NCBI RefSeq assembly: GCF_000023465.1
Contig: NC_014041.1
Location: forward strand, 1,261,001 to 1,325,000
Source of the DNA: Zunongwangia profunda SM-A87
GTDB taxonomy: Bacteria > Bacteroidota > Bacteroidia > Flavobacteriales > Flavobacteriaceae
Direction of reading: 5' to 3'
Length of the DNA stretch: 64,000 nucleotides
Shown here: one piece after another, positions 61,743-64,000 of the stretch
Layout of the letters: the number at the start of each line of letters is the position of its first letter
Position numbering within the stretch: position 1 is the first letter of the stretch
Made by a program: the position numbers and the translations under genes
Notes under the pieces: generated by a model
Databases searched by the model: none
What the model was told of the DNA's origin: nothing
What the model saw: only the letters and a program-made list of their open reading frames with translations

Positions 61743-64000
61743 TTGGAAGCTTATTTAGCCGAATTAAACGACGCCCAAAGGGCGCCAACATTGCAGATTG
61801 ATGGTCCTATGATCGTAATTGCCGGAGCAGGTTCTGGTAAAACCCGGGTACTTACCTATAGGATCGCATACATGATGAGTAAAGGGATCGATGCCTTTAA
61901 TATTCTAGCTTTAACCTTTACTAATAAAGCGGCGCGTGAGATGCAGCACCGTATTTCACAGATTGTGGGTAGAAGTGAAGCCAAGAATCTGTGGATGGGA
62001 ACATTTCATTCAGTTTTTGCCAAGATTTTGCGCTTTGAGGCAGATAAATTAGGTTACCCTTCTAATTTTACAATCTATGATACTCAGGATTCGCAAAGTG
62101 TGATTAGGGCGATCATCAAAGATATGCAGCTTGATAAAGATGTTTATAAGTATAAACAGGTTTATAGCCGTATTTCGTCTTATAAAAACAGTTTGATTAC
62201 CGTAAAAGCCTATTTTAACAATCCAGAATTGATGGAGGCCGATGCAATGAGCAAAAAGCCGAGAATGGGCGATATTTATCAGGAATATGTGCAGCGTTGT
62301 TTTAAAGCCGGGGCGATGGATTTTGATGATTTATTGCTAAAAACCAATGAGCTTTTAAACCGTTTTCCTGAAGTGCTTCAAAAATACCAGAATCGTTTTC
62401 GCTATATTCTGGTAGATGAGTATCAGGATACCAATCACTCACAGTATTTAATTGTAAAAGCCCTGTCTGACAAATTTCAGAATATTTGTGTGGTTGGGGA
62501 CGATGCACAAAGTATCTATGCTTTCCGCGGTGCGAATATTAATAATATCCTGAATTTCCAGAAAGATTACGATGGAGTTGAAATGTACCGTTTAGAACAA
62601 AATTACCGCTCTACCGGAAATATTGTTAATGCTGCAAACTCAATAATCGATAAAAACCAAACCAAACTTGACAAAGTGGTTTGGACAGCAAATGATGATG
62701 GTCCAAAAATAGTGGTAAACCGATTATTAACCGATGGTGAAGAAGGCCGATTTGTAGCGAGTTCGATTTTTGAGAATAAGATGCAACAGCAAATGGCTAA
62801 TGGCGATTTTGCAATTTTGTATCGAACCAATGCACAAAGTAGGGCAATGGAAGATGCTCTGCGAAAGAAAGATATTCCCTATCGAATTTATGGAGGTTTA
62901 TCTTTTTACCAGCGTAAAGAAATAAAGGACGTTCTGTCCTATTTACGTTTATTGATTAATCCAAAAGATGAGGAAGCCTTGAAGCGGGTGATTAATTATC
63001 CTGCCCGGGGTATTGGAGCCACAACCATGGATAGATTGAGTATCGCTGCCAATAAATATGGGAAATCGATCTTTGAGGTTTTGGAAAATCTGGATCACCT
63101 TCCCGAACTTAAGATCACTAAAAGCACACGTACCAAGCTGGATAATTTTGTAAATATGATCAAACATTTTACAATTTTGGCGCAGAATGCCGATGCTTTT
63201 ACGGTTGCTGATACGGTTACCAAAAAAACCGGACTGGTCCAGGAATTAAAAAAGGATGGCACACCCGAAGGAATTGCCAGAATTGAAAATATTGAAGAAT
63301 TATTAAACGGGATTAAAGATTTTGTTGAAGAACAAAAAGAGTTGGCTGATGCTAATGGATCGATAGCTGAATTTTTAGAAGATGTGGCGCTGGCAACAGA
63401 TATGGATAAGGATACCGAAGATGAAGATCGTGTAGCGCTAATGACCATTCACCTGGCGAAAGGATTAGAGTTCCCTTATGTGTATATTGTTGGAATGGAA
63501 GAAGATCTGTTTCCTTCGGCAATGAGTATGAATACTCGATCTGAGTTGGAAGAAGAACGCCGTTTATTCTATGTTGCAGTGACCAGAGCAGAGAAACAGG
63601 CGTTTTTAACCTATACGCAAAGCCGATATCGTTGGGGGAAATTAGTAGATGCCGAACCAAGCCGGTTTATTGAGGAAATCGATGATAAGTATTTGGATTA
63701 TATGATTCCGCAGGATGATTATAAATATAAGCCGCTTATCAATACAGATATTTTTGGCGACGAAGTTGATAAATCTAAATTACGCCAAACCAAACCAAAA
63801 GCAGGAACGCCACCTGCGCATAAGCCAACTGAAGAACAGCTAAGAAAACTAAGAAAGTTAAGACCGGCAGCTTCAGAGCCCGAGAAAGCCTCAAATGCTA
63901 TTCAACTTGACGTTGGGAACGAGGTAGAACATATGCGTTTTGGTAAAGGAAAAGTTTTGGGGATAGAAGGTGTTGGCCAGGATAAAAAAGCCGAAATCGA
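61743..64000 (+). CDS. UvrD/PcrA/Rep-type helicase, 3' end missing
   Basis: The frame is open from a TTG at 61743 to the window end (752 codons). It begins EAYLAELNDAQRAPTLQIDG and has the SF1A motifs: Walker A AGAGSGKTRV, TFTNKAAREM, GTFHSVFA, DEYQDTN, GDDAQSIYAFRGA, RLEQNYRST, MTIHLAKGLEFPYV, VAVTRAEKQ. The C-terminal tail (KPKAGTPPAHKPTEEQLRKL, then HMRFGKGKVLGIEG) fits PcrA/UvrD. The TTG is the only plausible start: a stop lies at 61734-61736 in frame, and the next ATG is inside motif Q. UvrD/PcrA unwinds DNA 3' to 5' in repair and removes stalled RNA polymerase. Confidence 0.95.
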   Translation, partial: MEAYLAELNDAQRAPTLQIDGPMIVIAGAGSGKTRVLTYRIAYMMSKGIDAFNILALTFTNKAAREMQHRISQIVGRSEAKNLWMGTFHSVFAKILRFEADKLGYPSNFTIYDTQDSQSVIRAIIKDMQLDKDVYKYKQVYSRISSYKNSLITVKAYFNNPELMEADAMSKKPRMGDIYQEYVQRCFKAGAMDFDDLLLKTNELLNRFPEVLQKYQNRFRYILVDEYQDTNHSQYLIVKALSDKFQNICVVGDDAQSIYAFRGANINNILNFQKDYDGVEMYRLEQNYRSTGNIVNAANSIIDKNQTKLDKVVWTANDDGPKIVVNRLLTDGEEGRFVASSIFENKMQQQMANGDFAILYRTNAQSRAMEDALRKKDIPYRIYGGLSFYQRKEIKDVLSYLRLLINPKDEEALKRVINYPARGIGATTMDRLSIAANKYGKSIFEVLENLDHLPELKITKSTRTKLDNFVNMIKHFTILAQNADAFTVADTVTKKTGLVQELKKDGTPEGIARIENIEELLNGIKDFVEEQKELADANGSIAEFLEDVALATDMDKDTEDEDRVALMTIHLAKGLEFPYVYIVGMEEDLFPSAMSMNTRSELEEERRLFYVAVTRAEKQAFLTYTQSRYRWGKLVDAEPSRFIEEIDDKYLDYMIPQDDYKYKPLINTDIFGDEVDKSKLRQTKPKAGTPPAHKPTEEQLRKLRKLRPAASEPEKASNAIQLDVGNEVEHMRFGKGKVLGIEGVGQDKKAEI

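Overview
This is a 64 kb piece of an AT-rich chromosome from a member of the Bacteroidota, very probably a marine Flavobacteriaceae (Gramella/Zunongwangia-like; the genus is a guess). The evidence is the promoter type (TTG, a 17-23 nt spacer, then TAnnTTTG), the general lack of Shine-Dalgarno sites with one striking exception at rpsU, the order rpsU-xerC-hpf-tRNAs-tuf-secE-nusG-rplKAJL-rpoBC, and families typical of the group (DUF3467, DUF4369, DUF4136, DUF6503, S9 and M1 exopeptidases with signal peptides).

Layout. 1-2.1 kb: end of a helix-hairpin-helix protein and an acyl-CoA dehydrogenase. 2.15-3.1 kb: three tandem copies of a noncoding ~305 bp unit. 3.1-18.1 kb: the gene-expression block, with rpsU, xerC, hpf, five tRNAs, tuf, secE, nusG, four ribosomal protein genes, rpoB and rpoC, and several hairpins that look like terminators or attenuators. 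18.2-25.5 kb: a DUF3467 protein, an exopolyphosphatase-like protein, a sodium/alanine symporter, release factor 3, IPP isomerase, a QueD/PTPS-type enzyme, and a second identical tRNA-Thr. 25.5-25.7 kb: two heptanucleotide repeat arrays. 25.8-34.9 kb: malate:quinone oxidoreductase, a lipoprotein, a DUF819 transporter-like protein, a compact five-gene minus-strand operon (SPFH protein, PH-like membrane protein, alpha/beta hydrolase, 56-aa ribbon-helix-helix protein, Cof-type HAD phosphatase), an S1/P1 nuclease, and a DoxX/AlkB pair. 35-46.3 kb: hybrid histidine kinase, DUF6503 lipoprotein, HtpG, a TetR-like regulator with an ABC1 kinase, an S9 peptidase and a FabH-like ketosynthase. 46.3-47.7 kb: one intact IS4-family insertion sequence with an 11 bp target duplication, sitting in the loop of a bidirectional terminator. 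47.7-64 kb: small membrane proteins, a DUF4136 lipoprotein, pheT, recG (split by a -1 frame change at an A-AAA-AAG heptamer), an M1 aminopeptidase, two overlapping patatin-like paralogues, a repeat-bearing intergenic region, small membrane proteins, an M20 amidohydrolase, and the start of a UvrD/PcrA helicase that runs off the window.

The window is mostly core genome. I see no defence island, prophage, secretion cluster or CRISPR array, and no strong candidate for a wholly new multi-gene system. The observations most worth checking are the recG slippery-site frameshift, the IS in the terminator loop, the 305 bp tandem repeats beside the exceptional rpsU leader, the palindrome over the tetR promoter, and the SPFH-hydrolase-RHH-HAD operon.
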